Virus record (IMG/VR): IMGVR_UViG_3300032285_000100 | Location: 1 to 23,745 of that record | Length of the DNA stretch: 23,745 nt | Direction: 5' to 3' (one strand) | Origin: a virus | Part shown: positions 8,600-16,694 of the stretch, in pieces | Layout of the letters: every line of letters begins with the position of its first letter | How positions within the stretch are numbered: position 1 is the stretch's first letter | Notes under the pieces: generated by a model | Database searches by the model: none | What the model saw: only the letters and a program-made list of their open reading frames with translations | What the model was told of the DNA's origin: nothing | Translations under genes and position numbers: made by a program

Positions 8600-11500
8600 T
8601 TAACGGGGTAAGTACTTTTTAGGATTGATCTGCTTACCTTGGTCAGCAGTACCAGTACGTGCCTTGCGAACACGTTCCATCAAAGCGTACAGTTGTTTGG
8701 CACCCGCTTCAGAGTTGCCGTTACCGAGGTGCGAAACCACATCGGCGGGAATTACAAACTCGCCACCGCTTAACTTGGCAGGACGTTTGTTGTCAATGGT
8801 TGCATTGATCTTGTCTTCCATACCATCATGGGCAGACTTGAGGTAGCCGAGGCCACCATTGATCGAACCACCAGCGGCTTTCTTTTCAAAGTAGTTTACA
8901 GTGCCGTGGCCCCTTGTGCCTTGAGCGCCAGTCTGAACTCGCTGTCCGCCCGTACCTGCGGCGACTGAACGCAGACCCATAGGGGTGATACCTTTGGCAC
9001 CAGACGCTGCGCCGAGTGCCCCACCAGCAATTGCCGCAAGCGCCTTGGGGTTAGTCAACGCGGTAGTAAGGGCGTTTGCAAGTTTATCGGTAGTGCTGTT
9101 TGCACCCGTGGTCTTAGTTGTACCCGCAGGGGCAGAGCCGCCGGGAGTGTTACCTGTACCGCCAGTTGCTGCAACGTAGCCAGACTGCGCAGAGTTAAGC
9201 ATACCGTTTTTAATTAACGCATTAACCTGCTCTACGGTTAAGTAAGACGACTCACCTGTGGTGGGGTCAAGAACTGAGGCAGTACCATCATCATGGATAA
9301 ACACACGGTTGGTACCAACTGTCTGCCAACCGCTAGTAAAGCCATCGCCAGAAGCAGCGCCGTTGTTTTGAATGTTGTTCTTATCACGCTCGATCAAGTC
9401 TTCAACACCAGCATTGGCTGGTACGCCACCATTATTCTGGACGTTGTTACGATCACGATTGATCAGGTCTTCAACACTCATTTGATCAAGGGGTATTTCT
9501 CCATTATTCTGGACGTTTCCTTTATCGCGGTTAATCAGGTCTTCAATGCTGAAACCGCTGTTCGCCCCGTTGTTCTGCACGTTTTCCCGATCACGGTTAA
9601 TCAAGTCTTCAATACTCAATCCTTCGTAGTCATCCATGTTATCCCCCAAGTTAGTTTGTGTTGCGCGTGCAGGTTCATTACTGACTGGCAACGTGGTTTT
9701 ATCTGTGCGTAGCGGAGACAAGAACTGATCCAACTTGTCAGCATCCGCGCTAGTGCCTGTATCCCGAAGAATCTGATCAGTCGGGCGTGGCTCGGCATAC
9801 GTGTATGTATCGTTGCCTGTACCAAGACCTCGTGTGAGTCCAACATCTTCAGCCGCCTTTGCCTCTTTATTAGGCTCGTTAAAATACTTTGAGGCAAGCG
9901 TATCGGATGCGCCCAACTCATTTTCAGCGCCAGAATACAACCCACCTGTCTGTATACCCCCATGAATATCATCGGGTCTATCATCCAAAATGCTAGTACC
10001 AATTGTCTTGGTTGGGTCAGCATCTGTCAATGCGCTGTAAGTTGCGGTACCTTTTGTCGTAGCCTCAAGATCAGGTTTAGTCGTCTCAGTCAGGTTTCTG
10101 TCAGTCAACGAGGCAATTCCAGTGTCATCGGCAGTACCCGACGTGCCACCCTGTTGACTCGTTATAAGGCTACGCAGTCCAATATCACCCACATTTTCAG
10201 AGTCCGACATGATGTTGGATGGCTGGTAGGAGGCAGTCTGTACTCCTTGATCCTTGCCATAGTTCAGCAATTCGGACACCCCCGAGGTATCTACGGGTGC
10301 GTTGGCAACACCCAGATCAGCCGCCATCAGGTCATTCGGTGCAGTAGAAAGCTGAGTGCCCTCCAATTGAGGGAGATCAGTCGTGGCAATCGTAGGGTTG
10401 GTGACGGGGCTGGTTTGAGCATCCGTGATGTCCGAAGTAGTGTCTGCAATGCTTGCAGTATCGACACCTAAGTCAGCCGGAGTTGGTGGGCCAACCATAT
10501 CAACATTGGGGTCAAACGCAAACGGGTCAGTGGCGGCAACTTGGTTAGTAGGTATCGCGGCGGTTTGCCCCAAAGTGTCAAACCCAAACTGATCAGCCGT
10601 TTGCTCGTTTGTAGCAACTTGTTGATCGGCAGTTTCTTGGGTCAAATCATTGGCATCAGCTTGCTGTTTGAGCGCAGTAGCCTGACCACTGTTTTGTGCA
10701 AATTGAGTTGGGGTAATGTCAGAACCTTCTACCCCAACAACCCCAGAGGTACTCTTAAATTGATTCCAAGAATCTGCTTCAGGGCGGGTTTCGCCCAGTG
10801 CGGTCTGTGCTTCGGTGCGGTCGGCGTAATTGTCAAACCCAAGGTTTTGAGAGAACTGATCTTGAATACGCCCTTTAACAACATCCTCGGCTACGTTCTG
10901 ATAGTTAGCGGGGATACTGGATACATCAACGGGTACTGCTGGCATAAACGCCAACAAGTCTTCCGAAGTAGGATCAGGGATTGGGGCATCAGTGCCGTAA
11001 ATGTCAGCGTATGTCTGCTTGTACAAGTCAGTGGCTTCTTGCACCGTAGTAGCACGTGCGTCAGCAAATGCTTGTAATGCAGCCAGCGTTTCTTTCTCAT
11101 CCTTGACACCGAGGAACTGCTTGGCGAGTTCAGGATCGTCTGGATCAAAACGGTAGCCCTCTTTGAGGGCGGCGGCTTGCGCCTCCTCTAAGTCAGTTGT
11201 CTTGAGGTCAATGTAATCTTTGGCGGCAGTAGCTACGTCACCTGTTTTGACAAGTGCATCAAGCTGTGTCTGATCAAGGGGGATGCCGAGGGCTTGCTCA
11301 ACGCTGGTTTTGGCGGCTACGGTGTCGTTAAACACTTTGGCAACTTGCTGTGCGTTAGCTTCTTCTTGCTTTTGGAAGTCTGCAATCGAAGTATCCAGCG
11401 TTGCTTTTTGCGCAAGCAATGTCTTCTCAAGTGTGGGAAGCTGAGTTTTTAACCCATCTAACTCAGTAGATAGGGTAGCTAGTTTTGTTTCAGCGGTAGC

Positions 11501-12418
11501 ACGTGCATCTTCATAACCGGGAATTGCATCGTTAACAAGGTTAGCGTATTTGTTGACTTCCTCTACCGCAACTTCCCCTCTGTCATACCCCGCTTTTAAT
11601 TCGTTGTATTTGTCAAGGTTGGCTTGAATTACTTCACGCTTTTTATTGATGTCATCCGCAGTTGTCGTGTACTCTTGGACAATTTCATTTTGCCGTCTGC
11701 CGTTATCGTCCAACGCCTTACCTGTTTGGGTAGCGTTGTTGTAAGCCGTTTGCAATGTCGAGCTAACGTCTTTAAGTCCATCTTTTAGGTAATCTTTACC
11801 CGCGCCCAGCATGCTGCTCAGTACAGAATTAACGACCGCCTTGTCGGTGTCTTTGCCTAAAACACCAGCGGCTAAACCTGCGTTTACAGCACGCTGCGTA
11901 GCGGCACCCGCCGCGCCATAGTCTTTTGCAAGGTCATTGAAGCCGGGGATTCTTGAGGTAACCTCATTAACTCCTGCCATCGCGCCAGCAGTCAAACCTG
12001 CGGTCAAACCACCAGTAATCAATGCTTTGATTGGATCGCCTTTACCAGTAAGTGCTGACCCAAGTGCGGCTTGAGTACCACCACCAGCCATAGCGCCAGC
12101 AACTTTACCAATAGACCCCGCAATTGAGGAGTACCCAGCATCGGTTGCGGCGCTTGCAATTGATGAAGAAACAGAGGACGCAACAGAAGCACCTACAAAA
12201 GAAGTAACACCCCCAATTACCGCCCCTTTAAGTGCATCTGATACTGATGCGCCTTGTGCAAGTGATAGCCCTGCGGAAACAACTCCTGAACCAATTGCGG
12301 TAGCAACGGCAGTTGAAACAGTGGCGGTTGTAAGCGCCCCAACAACGGCAGTACCGATGGCGGCGGCAACTCCCGTTTCAACTATTATGGCCCCAATAAA
12401 TACGGCTGCTGCTGGCAT
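8600..12418 (-). CDS. Large internal virion / ejection protein, 1272 aa, glycine-zipper N-terminus
   Basis: Residues 1-155 are an almost charge-free Ala/Gly/Val/Ser region with repeated small-xxx-small spacing (for example GAVIGGVTSFVGASVASS), able to form packed membrane helices. Residues about 240-365 are a coiled coil. Residues about 480-930 are rich in Thr, Asp, Gln and Pro and probably disordered. Four copies of a 17-residue motif follow at 935-1020. The C-terminus has a conserved block, GGEFVIPADVVSHLGNG (1218-1234) and ALMERVRKARTG, which I recognise from the ends of many aquatic phage virion proteins. It starts just after the GNAT-like gene (TAATATG) with GGAG upstream. Inferred: a protein stored in the capsid that inserts into the host envelope during DNA delivery. 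Tape measure is an alternative, but no other long-tail genes are present. Confidence 0.75.
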   Translation of the reverse strand: MPAAAVFIGAIIVETGVAAAIGTAVVGALTTATVSTAVATAIGSGVVSAGLSLAQGASVSDALKGAVIGGVTSFVGASVASSVSSSIASAATDAGYSSIAGSIGKVAGAMAGGGTQAALGSALTGKGDPIKALITGGLTAGLTAGAMAGVNEVTSRIPGFNDLAKDYGAAGAATQRAVNAGLAAGVLGKDTDKAVVNSVLSSMLGAGKDYLKDGLKDVSSTLQTAYNNATQTGKALDDNGRRQNEIVQEYTTTADDINKKREVIQANLDKYNELKAGYDRGEVAVEEVNKYANLVNDAIPGYEDARATAETKLATLSTELDGLKTQLPTLEKTLLAQKATLDTSIADFQKQEEANAQQVAKVFNDTVAAKTSVEQALGIPLDQTQLDALVKTGDVATAAKDYIDLKTTDLEEAQAAALKEGYRFDPDDPELAKQFLGVKDEKETLAALQAFADARATTVQEATDLYKQTYADIYGTDAPIPDPTSEDLLAFMPAVPVDVSSIPANYQNVAEDVVKGRIQDQFSQNLGFDNYADRTEAQTALGETRPEADSWNQFKSTSGVVGVEGSDITPTQFAQNSGQATALKQQADANDLTQETADQQVATNEQTADQFGFDTLGQTAAIPTNQVAATDPFAFDPNVDMVGPPTPADLGVDTASIADTTSDITDAQTSPVTNPTIATTDLPQLEGTQLSTAPNDLMAADLGVANAPVDTSGVSELLNYGKDQGVQTASYQPSNIMSDSENVGDIGLRSLITSQQGGTSGTADDTGIASLTDRNLTETTKPDLEATTKGTATYSALTDADPTKTIGTSILDDRPDDIHGGIQTGGLYSGAENELGASDTLASKYFNEPNKEAKAAEDVGLTRGLGTGNDTYTYAEPRPTDQILRDTGTSADADKLDQFLSPLRTDKTTLPVSNEPARATQTNLGDNMDDYEGLSIEDLINRDRENVQNNGANSGFSIEDLINRDKGNVQNNGEIPLDQMSVEDLINRDRNNVQNNGGVPANAGVEDLIERDKNNIQNNGAASGDGFTSGWQTVGTNRVFIHDDGTASVLDPTTGESSYLTVEQVNALIKNGMLNSAQSGYVAATGGTGNTPGGSAPAGTTKTTGANSTTDKLANALTTALTNPKALAAIAGGALGAASGAKGITPMGLRSVAAGTGGQRVQTGAQGTRGHGTVNYFEKKAAGGSINGGLGYLKSAHDGMEDKINATIDNKRPAKLSGGEFVIPADVVSHLGNGNSEAGAKQLYALMERVRKARTGTADQGKQINPKKYLPR
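9359..9616 (-). repeat. Four copies of a 17-residue motif (SIEDLINRDRxNVQNNG)
   Basis: Copies occupy residues 935-951, 957-973, 981-997 and 1004-1020 of the 1272-residue protein, with spacers of five to seven residues. The core EDLI-x-RD-[RK]-x-N-[VI]-QNNG is kept in every copy, while codons differ at many third positions. The array sits just before the Gly/Thr-rich C-terminal part. Confidence 0.92.
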
Positions 12419-12419
12419 A

Positions 12420-12848
12420 TTAGAACTCCATCACGTATGCAGTCATCGGCTTGCCTTTGACATTAATTTTGAGCGTTTTTACAGGAAGACCCGTCAGTTG
12501 AGCAAGACGTCCATACCTGTTATCCGGTGTGTAGGTGTAAGCAGTCTTGACTCCAATCTTTTTTAGATAATCCGCAAGTTTTTTAAAATCATCAGCCAAC
12601 ATACGTGGTTGTGCTTCTTTGCCAATTGTGTGAATCTCAACAACACCTTTACCGCGAACCATGATAAGGAACAACACGTTCCCAAGGTGCACGAGTTTGG
12701 CACCTTCATCTTTTACAGTGGTGGCAAGTTTGCCAAGCATCTCTTGCGCTTTTTTATCCGAACCTGTTTCTTCTTTAAAGTAGTTCAGCGCAATCTGCAC
12801 GATTTGCTCTTGCTCTTGTTTGTCCATGACTTGTTCTTGTTCTGCCAT
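12420..12848 (-). CDS. GNAT-like acyltransferase-fold phage protein, 142 aa
   Basis: Residues 52-74 form a beta region ending in GVVEIHTIG. A helix follows (ADDFKKLADYLKKIG, 85-99), then a strand (VKTAYTYT), a helix (NRYGRLAQLTGL, 110-121) and two further strands. This order and the RYGRLAQLTGL segment match the C-terminal half of GNAT folds in phage proteins of this position. The N-terminal 30 residues are Gln/Glu-rich. The start is one base after the stop of the 104-residue gene, and MDKQEQ eight codons in is an alternative start. In T7 the GNAT-fold protein gp13 lies between the nozzle gene and the internal core genes and helps core assembly; this gene has the same place. Whether it binds acetyl-CoA is not clear, as I see no convincing Q/RxxGxG/A loop. 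Confidence 0.65.
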   Translation of the reverse strand: MAEQEQVMDKQEQEQIVQIALNYFKEETGSDKKAQEMLGKLATTVKDEGAKLVHLGNVLFLIMVRGKGVVEIHTIGKEAQPRMLADDFKKLADYLKKIGVKTAYTYTPDNRYGRLAQLTGLPVKTLKINVKGKPMTAYVMEF

Positions 12849-12849
12849 A

Positions 12850-13164
12850 TCAACCTACTTTCCAATTTGTACCATCGGAATAGACGGGCACTTTGACAGC
12901 ACCTCCTCCGACGACTGTGGCTCCAAACGTGGGGCCAGTTGCATTAGTTACAAATGATTTTGCCCCTATCCCTGCATCTGCCGCACTTGGCAAGTCTGCT
13001 ACGAGGTACACAGGTGGCGCTTGCAATTGATTGACTGCGGCATTTAATTTTGTGAAGTACAGCCGCAAGACGTTGTTTAACTGATCTTGATATGCGCGGT
13101 CGTAATCTTCTCGCGCCAACGGAAGTGCTGGTGGCGCTACTTGGTTGAGTAAATTAACGCTCAT
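12850..13164 (-). CDS. Small phage structural protein, 104 aa, with DGTNW-type C-terminal module
   Basis: The first half (DYDRAYQDQLNNVLRLYF) is a helix found in many small virion proteins. The second half contains VYLVADLPSA, GAKSFVTNAT and VPVYSDGTNWKVG, a beta module that in other phages often ends tail fibres or follows other virion domains. The start overlaps the stop of the 706-residue gene by four bases (ATGA) and has AGAGG upstream. It probably sits on the tail or forms part of a fibre. No enzyme motif is seen. Confidence 0.7.
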   Translation of the reverse strand: MSVNLLNQVAPPALPLAREDYDRAYQDQLNNVLRLYFTKLNAAVNQLQAPPVYLVADLPSAADAGIGAKSFVTNATGPTFGATVVGGGAVKVPVYSDGTNWKVG

Positions 13165-15281
13165 GAGTTACCTCTGCGACCATCGGCACGAATGTCAAGG
13201 CGAGGAGAGCCAAGTTGCCATGCAACACCCAACGCATCTGACGATACCTTGTAAGCCAACTGACGACCACGTACACGTACAAACACCTGCCCAGTAAATT
13301 CCTCAACAGGAACTTGAGCAGTGCGTGTAATGCCAGCGTAGGCAGAACCACCCACAGAAAGCGGATCGTTATAACCAGAACCCGAGTTCTGCAACGGATA
13401 CAACGTCATGGTGATCGCAGGGTTATCCGCAGTTGAGTTACGGAACGTCACGTCAGGCAACACGCGATAAATAAACATGAACTTGTCACCATCGTCAATG
13501 TCAAATTCAGCAGACGTGATTGACGCTTCAATCGGCGCAGTCGTACCTGATGAATCATCGTCATAACCAACTTCATGGGTCACAATGTTGTTGAGATAAG
13601 TTGCACCAATTGGGTTGTCCAGCACCCCCGTATCTAACCATGCAGTGCGTGCCAAGTTGCCGTAGTACCAGATGTCTTCGGCATAGTTGTAGATCACATA
13701 GCGGTCAACTTGATTGGAGTTCAATGAACAGTAGAACCACCAGACTTCATTGAAGCCTTCATTTGTGCCAGCACACACTTGGTCAAACTGCGCGTTGTTG
13801 ATGTCCGAAAAGATGTATTGGCGTAAGTCACAACGCATGGACTGGGTGCGACCGTCGTACTTGTAAAACTTGTCTACGCCCATCCAGTAAGAGATACCGT
13901 TGGCGTACGCCACAGCGTTCTCGCCAGCGATTGAGATGTTGTCACCAACGATGTCAGCCTTCCAAACCACAGGCGCACCCACATACTGCATCGAATACAA
14001 AGACGAGTCTGTCCACACCAAAAGTTCTTGGCGAGACTGAATGGCGGTCACAATCTGTGATCCGTGCGAGAGTTGCAAGAACCCCGCTTGGTTTGTGGCA
14101 CTCGGCGTCCAGTCCGTTACAGACTCTTGGTCAGCCCAGCGAACCAGCATGGGGTTAAATGTTGAGGAGCCGTACTCAGTGCAACCCAACGCAAACACAA
14201 ATCGGTTGATGTCCGATACGATAATGTAGTTCTGTTGAGTCGGAACGTCAGAGGCGTACGCAAGGTCTGCTGCGTTGATGCCGCGAACTGACAAGTAGTG
14301 TGTGGGTGTTTGCGTACCCGACGTGTTGATAGCCGTGCCCCCAGCAGTTGCTGAGAGATTGCACGTAGTGCCGCTGGCGTTGATTACATAGTACGTCGTA
14401 CCGGGAACTAGACCAGTCGGCAATGCGCCTGTGGTCAACAGTTGAACAGCGGTATTATCGGGTAACGTAACCGCAAACGTCACCACCGCAGGGCTGGCAA
14501 TCGTAACTGTAAAAGTAGTTGCTCGATAGCCTGTTGAAGCATCCCAATAGTAAATACCGCCCCCACGAGGGCCAAAAATCAGGTCTTCACCAAAGTTGTA
14601 TTGACTCCATAGACGCACGGGGTCAGTGCCCGTTGTACCAATACCCCAAGTACCAGAACCCCAAGTACCAGCGCCCCAACCTGTTAGCGGAACAGCATAC
14701 TCGGGGCCAGTATTAATCTCGTAGAAAGCATATACACCTGTGCCCCCACCTGTGCCTGAAGATGCGGCTGTACCGGGCACGAGGATTGTGTAGCTACCTA
14801 TCGTAGCAGTGACAATTAGAAAACTGCCCGTAAGCACAACACCACGAACTGTGGGCGCATTGTAGAAGTCAACATAGTTACCTGCGCTGTAACCAGTTGT
14901 TGCATCTGTGACGGTTACGGTGGTGTATGCCACACCACCAATTGTTTGGTTGGTTGAAGTGGCAGTTGTAAAAGGGTTAGACCCTAGCGCGTGTACGCTT
15001 GCATAGGGGGTGGAATCAAAATATGCGCCGCCACTTGAGACGTAGAACTTGAGGTTGGTGCCAACACCAAGGAGCTTCTCAGAACCCAAAGTCACCCATG
15101 CCCACAAGGAGCGGCAGATACCCAAAAACGTGTTGGCAGATACTCGCACCCAGCCGCCGATCTTCTCAGGCGTGCCTTGGCGAAACCGTACCTTGTCCGA
15201 TTCGTACCAACCGTTCTCGTTGGTGTATCGGGTGTTCTCGCGGTTGACACCAGATTTCAGGGTTATCTTTTTTAATGGCAT
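13161..15281 (-). CDS. Phage stabilisation / tail nozzle-like protein, 706 aa (P22 gp10-like family)
   Basis: The N-terminus (LKSGVNRENTRYTNENGWYE and KVRFRQGTPEKIGGW) and later blocks (YNFGEDLIFGPRGGGIYYWD, WADQESVTDWTP, RQELLVWTDSSLYSMQY, NEVWWFYCS) are hallmarks of the phage stabilisation protein family, relatives of P22 gp10, which seals the short tail below the portal. A Gly/Trp motif, GWGAGTWGSGTWG, lies near residue 200. About residues 90-190 and 258-333 look like small inserted beta domains; the second has the widespread TTGALPTGLxxGTTYYV pattern. The end, RVRGRQLAYKVSSDALGVAW, is also typical. It begins one base after the endolysin stop (TGACATG) and is translationally coupled to the next gene. 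Expected role: tail tube or nozzle component that retains DNA. Confidence 0.8.
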   Translation of the reverse strand: MPLKKITLKSGVNRENTRYTNENGWYESDKVRFRQGTPEKIGGWVRVSANTFLGICRSLWAWVTLGSEKLLGVGTNLKFYVSSGGAYFDSTPYASVHALGSNPFTTATSTNQTIGGVAYTTVTVTDATTGYSAGNYVDFYNAPTVRGVVLTGSFLIVTATIGSYTILVPGTAASSGTGGGTGVYAFYEINTGPEYAVPLTGWGAGTWGSGTWGIGTTGTDPVRLWSQYNFGEDLIFGPRGGGIYYWDASTGYRATTFTVTIASPAVVTFAVTLPDNTAVQLLTTGALPTGLVPGTTYYVINASGTTCNLSATAGGTAINTSGTQTPTHYLSVRGINAADLAYASDVPTQQNYIIVSDINRFVFALGCTEYGSSTFNPMLVRWADQESVTDWTPSATNQAGFLQLSHGSQIVTAIQSRQELLVWTDSSLYSMQYVGAPVVWKADIVGDNISIAGENAVAYANGISYWMGVDKFYKYDGRTQSMRCDLRQYIFSDINNAQFDQVCAGTNEGFNEVWWFYCSLNSNQVDRYVIYNYAEDIWYYGNLARTAWLDTGVLDNPIGATYLNNIVTHEVGYDDDSSGTTAPIEASITSAEFDIDDGDKFMFIYRVLPDVTFRNSTADNPAITMTLYPLQNSGSGYNDPLSVGGSAYAGITRTAQVPVEEFTGQVFVRVRGRQLAYKVSSDALGVAWQLGSPRLDIRADGRRGNS

Positions 15282-15282
15282 G

Positions 15283-15648
15283 TCAGGTCACCCTTACCCA
15301 CTCCGGTTTGCCTTGGCCTCGGCTGAAGTGTGGACAGTCCACGAGCTTCTTGCCGTTCCCGCCCCACGAGTTCAGGGGGTTGAGCGTTTCCCAATAGGCA
15401 CCCAGAGGGGCAAGCGTGGCCTTGTCGCCAACGAGTTTGCCGTTCTTGAAGATGTTGAAGTCCACCGCCAAGCGTACCAAGTGCAACGAGTTCATCGTCT
15501 GGCTACGCCCAGTCTTCATGTAGATTTCTTGCTGTTCGGGAGTACGGTACAACTCTCCTGCGGTGAGGGTAAAGCCTTGCTCGGTTGCAAACTGAATCAG
15601 CCTGCACATATCAAGGAGGAAAGCAGCTTGTTCGGTAACAAGGCTCAT
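15283..15648 (-). CDS. Endolysin, M15-family L-Ala-D-Glu (VanY-like) peptidase, 121 aa
   Basis: The zinc-binding motif is SLHLVRLAVDFNIF, with H56 and D63 as ligands, and DCPHF gives D104 as likely catalytic acid/base and H107 as third ligand. YRTPEQQ (34-40) is a further family hallmark. The size suits a single catalytic domain without a cell-wall binding domain, as usual for phages of Gram-negative hosts. It would cut the peptide stem of peptidoglycan at lysis. No signal peptide is visible, so export needs the holin encoded just upstream, whose stop it overlaps by four bases (ATGA). A GGGGG site precedes the start. Confidence 0.9.
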   Translation of the reverse strand: MSLVTEQAAFLLDMCRLIQFATEQGFTLTAGELYRTPEQQEIYMKTGRSQTMNSLHLVRLAVDFNIFKNGKLVGDKATLAPLGAYWETLNPLNSWGGNGKKLVDCPHFSRGQGKPEWVRVT

Positions 15649-16151
15649 TTGTTCCCCCTTTTCATTTCAGCGAGTTTCTCAATGGTGCGACCACCAAAGT
15701 ATGCGCCCATGATCAGCATGCCCCACTGACCCAGCAACGATACGTAAGACTCGTTGGCGTTGTAGCCAAAGGCTGACATCATGGAGAACAAGAAGTACCC
15801 CACAAAGATGGCAATCAGGCTCATGGGGCGAATGTTTTTAGATAGCCAAGAATCAGACGACATGTCTGATTTCCAGCGATCTGAGACGTTGTTGTCTTCA
15901 TTCTGCGCGGCAGCAGCAAAGGCTTGAAGTTCGTCGATACCTAGCTTCTTTTCCTCGATGCGCAAGCGCAAGAGTTCTTCTTCGTGATCTAACTCGTACT
16001 GTTTGAGTTTTACGGTGTCTTCAGCCGACAGCGGCTGGTCGATCTTGATGCCTGTCTTTTCCTCAACCCAATCTTTGCCTTTTGCCAAGACAGCATTTGA
16101 GATGAGGGAAAGACCCTGCGAAAGTAGTGGTGCAAGAAGTGCGGGAATCAT
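15645..16151 (-). CDS. Holin, 3TM gene-transfer-agent type, 168 aa
   Basis: An N-terminal hydrophobic segment (IPALLAPLLSQGLSLISNAV) is followed by a charged coiled part (about 40-85), the signature RWKSDMSSDSWLSKNIRP (92-109), and two membrane helices (IRPMSLIAIFVGYFLFSMMS and LLGQWGMLIMGAYFGGRTIE). This arrangement matches the holin family described as 3TM holins for gene transfer agent release. It would form the inner-membrane lesion that lets the endolysin reach the wall. It overlaps the 104-residue gene upstream and the endolysin downstream by four bases each, so stoichiometry is probably set by translational coupling. Confidence 0.85.
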   Translation of the reverse strand: MIPALLAPLLSQGLSLISNAVLAKGKDWVEEKTGIKIDQPLSAEDTVKLKQYELDHEEELLRLRIEEKKLGIDELQAFAAAAQNEDNNVSDRWKSDMSSDSWLSKNIRPMSLIAIFVGYFLFSMMSAFGYNANESYVSLLGQWGMLIMGAYFGGRTIEKLAEMKRGNK

Positions 16152-16462
16152 TTTTTGCTCCCAATTTTCTCGTTGATAACCGCGATGTCTTGGCGGTTGT
16201 GCATGATGTCGTCACGGTTCTTTTGGATTTCTTTTTCCAAGTCTTGACGCAACTTCTCACGCGCAAGTTCGGCACCCGAGTTGGGTGCTTGCCGATTGTC
16301 TGAAGTCACCACAAGACTGATCTTGTTGTTCAGAATGGTGACCTCATGACTCAAAGTATTGAGGGCCGACATGAGATAAGTCACGCATGCAAACATGATG
16401 GGAAGCACAGCGAACGCCAGCTTCTCAATGAACTCGTGTTTAGCTTTGAACTCATCCGACAT
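16148..16462 (-). CDS. One-TM coiled-coil membrane protein, 104 aa, in lysis block (possible DUF7201-like)
   Basis: Residues 12-34 form one hydrophobic helix (LAFAVLPIMFACVTYLMSAL), and the rest (about 38-104) is a charged helix including ELAREKLRQDLEKEIQKNRD. The sequence resembles a phage family I remember as DUF7201, without a proven function. Its place directly before holin and endolysin makes a lysis role, such as an inner-membrane spanin-like subunit or holin partner, reasonable. However, no outer-membrane lipoprotein partner is seen nearby, so this is inference. AAGGAG (16473-16468) precedes the start. Confidence 0.7.
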   Translation of the reverse strand: MSDEFKAKHEFIEKLAFAVLPIMFACVTYLMSALNTLSHEVTILNNKISLVVTSDNRQAPNSGAELAREKLRQDLEKEIQKNRDDIMHNRQDIAVINEKIGSKK

Positions 16463-16475
16463 GTCGGCTCCTTAA

Positions 16476-16643
16476 TTACTCAACGGCTTCAGGCTGTGCG
16501 GCGGCTGGCATAGGCATCTGGGGGATGGCTTGCTCTTGGATCGCTTGCACCAACTGGAACACCTCTTGGAATGGCTTTGTGCCGAGGTATTGCAGTACAC
16601 CGTTCACGAGGTTCAGGGACAGTTCAATTTTTTGGTCGTTCAT
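16476..16643 (-). CDS. Conserved small phage protein, 55 aa
   Basis: ATG at 16643 opens a 55-codon frame, MNDQKIELSLNLVNGVLQYL and onward, ending ...AQPEAVE. GGAG lies seven bases upstream of the ATG. The first 40 residues look helical and match a small phage family with the pattern ELSLxxxNxVLxxLxxxPFxxVxxLVxxIQEQA; the end is Pro/Ala/Met-rich. Small proteins of this type often sit in structural or lysis blocks; the role is unknown. It lies between the 125-residue gene and the one-TM gene, and a hairpin occupies the gap in front of it. Confidence 0.75.
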   Translation of the reverse strand: MNDQKIELSLNLVNGVLQYLGTKPFQEVFQLVQAIQEQAIPQMPMPAAAQPEAVE

Positions 16644-16657
16644 TTTCAATCTCCAAT

Positions 16658-16688
16658 GCCGCTGAAATGGGGCAGCGGCGATACCCCA
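16658..16688 (-). promoter_or_regulatory. Two mutually exclusive hairpins in front of the 55-aa gene
   Basis: In the 51-base gap between stop 16695 and start 16643, GCCGCTG (16658-16664) pairs with CAGCGGC (16673-16679) around an 8-base loop. TGGGG (16668-16672) could instead pair with CCCCA (16684-16688), using bases in the loop of the first hairpin. Neither stem is followed by a T-run on the transcribed strand, so it is not a standard terminator. The stem ends a few bases before the GGAG site and could tune translation or slow RNA decay. Confidence 0.45.
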
Positions 16689-16694
16689 AAAACA

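Noticed and set aside
16658-16688. Rho-independent terminator
   Set aside because: No T-run follows the hairpin on the transcribed strand.
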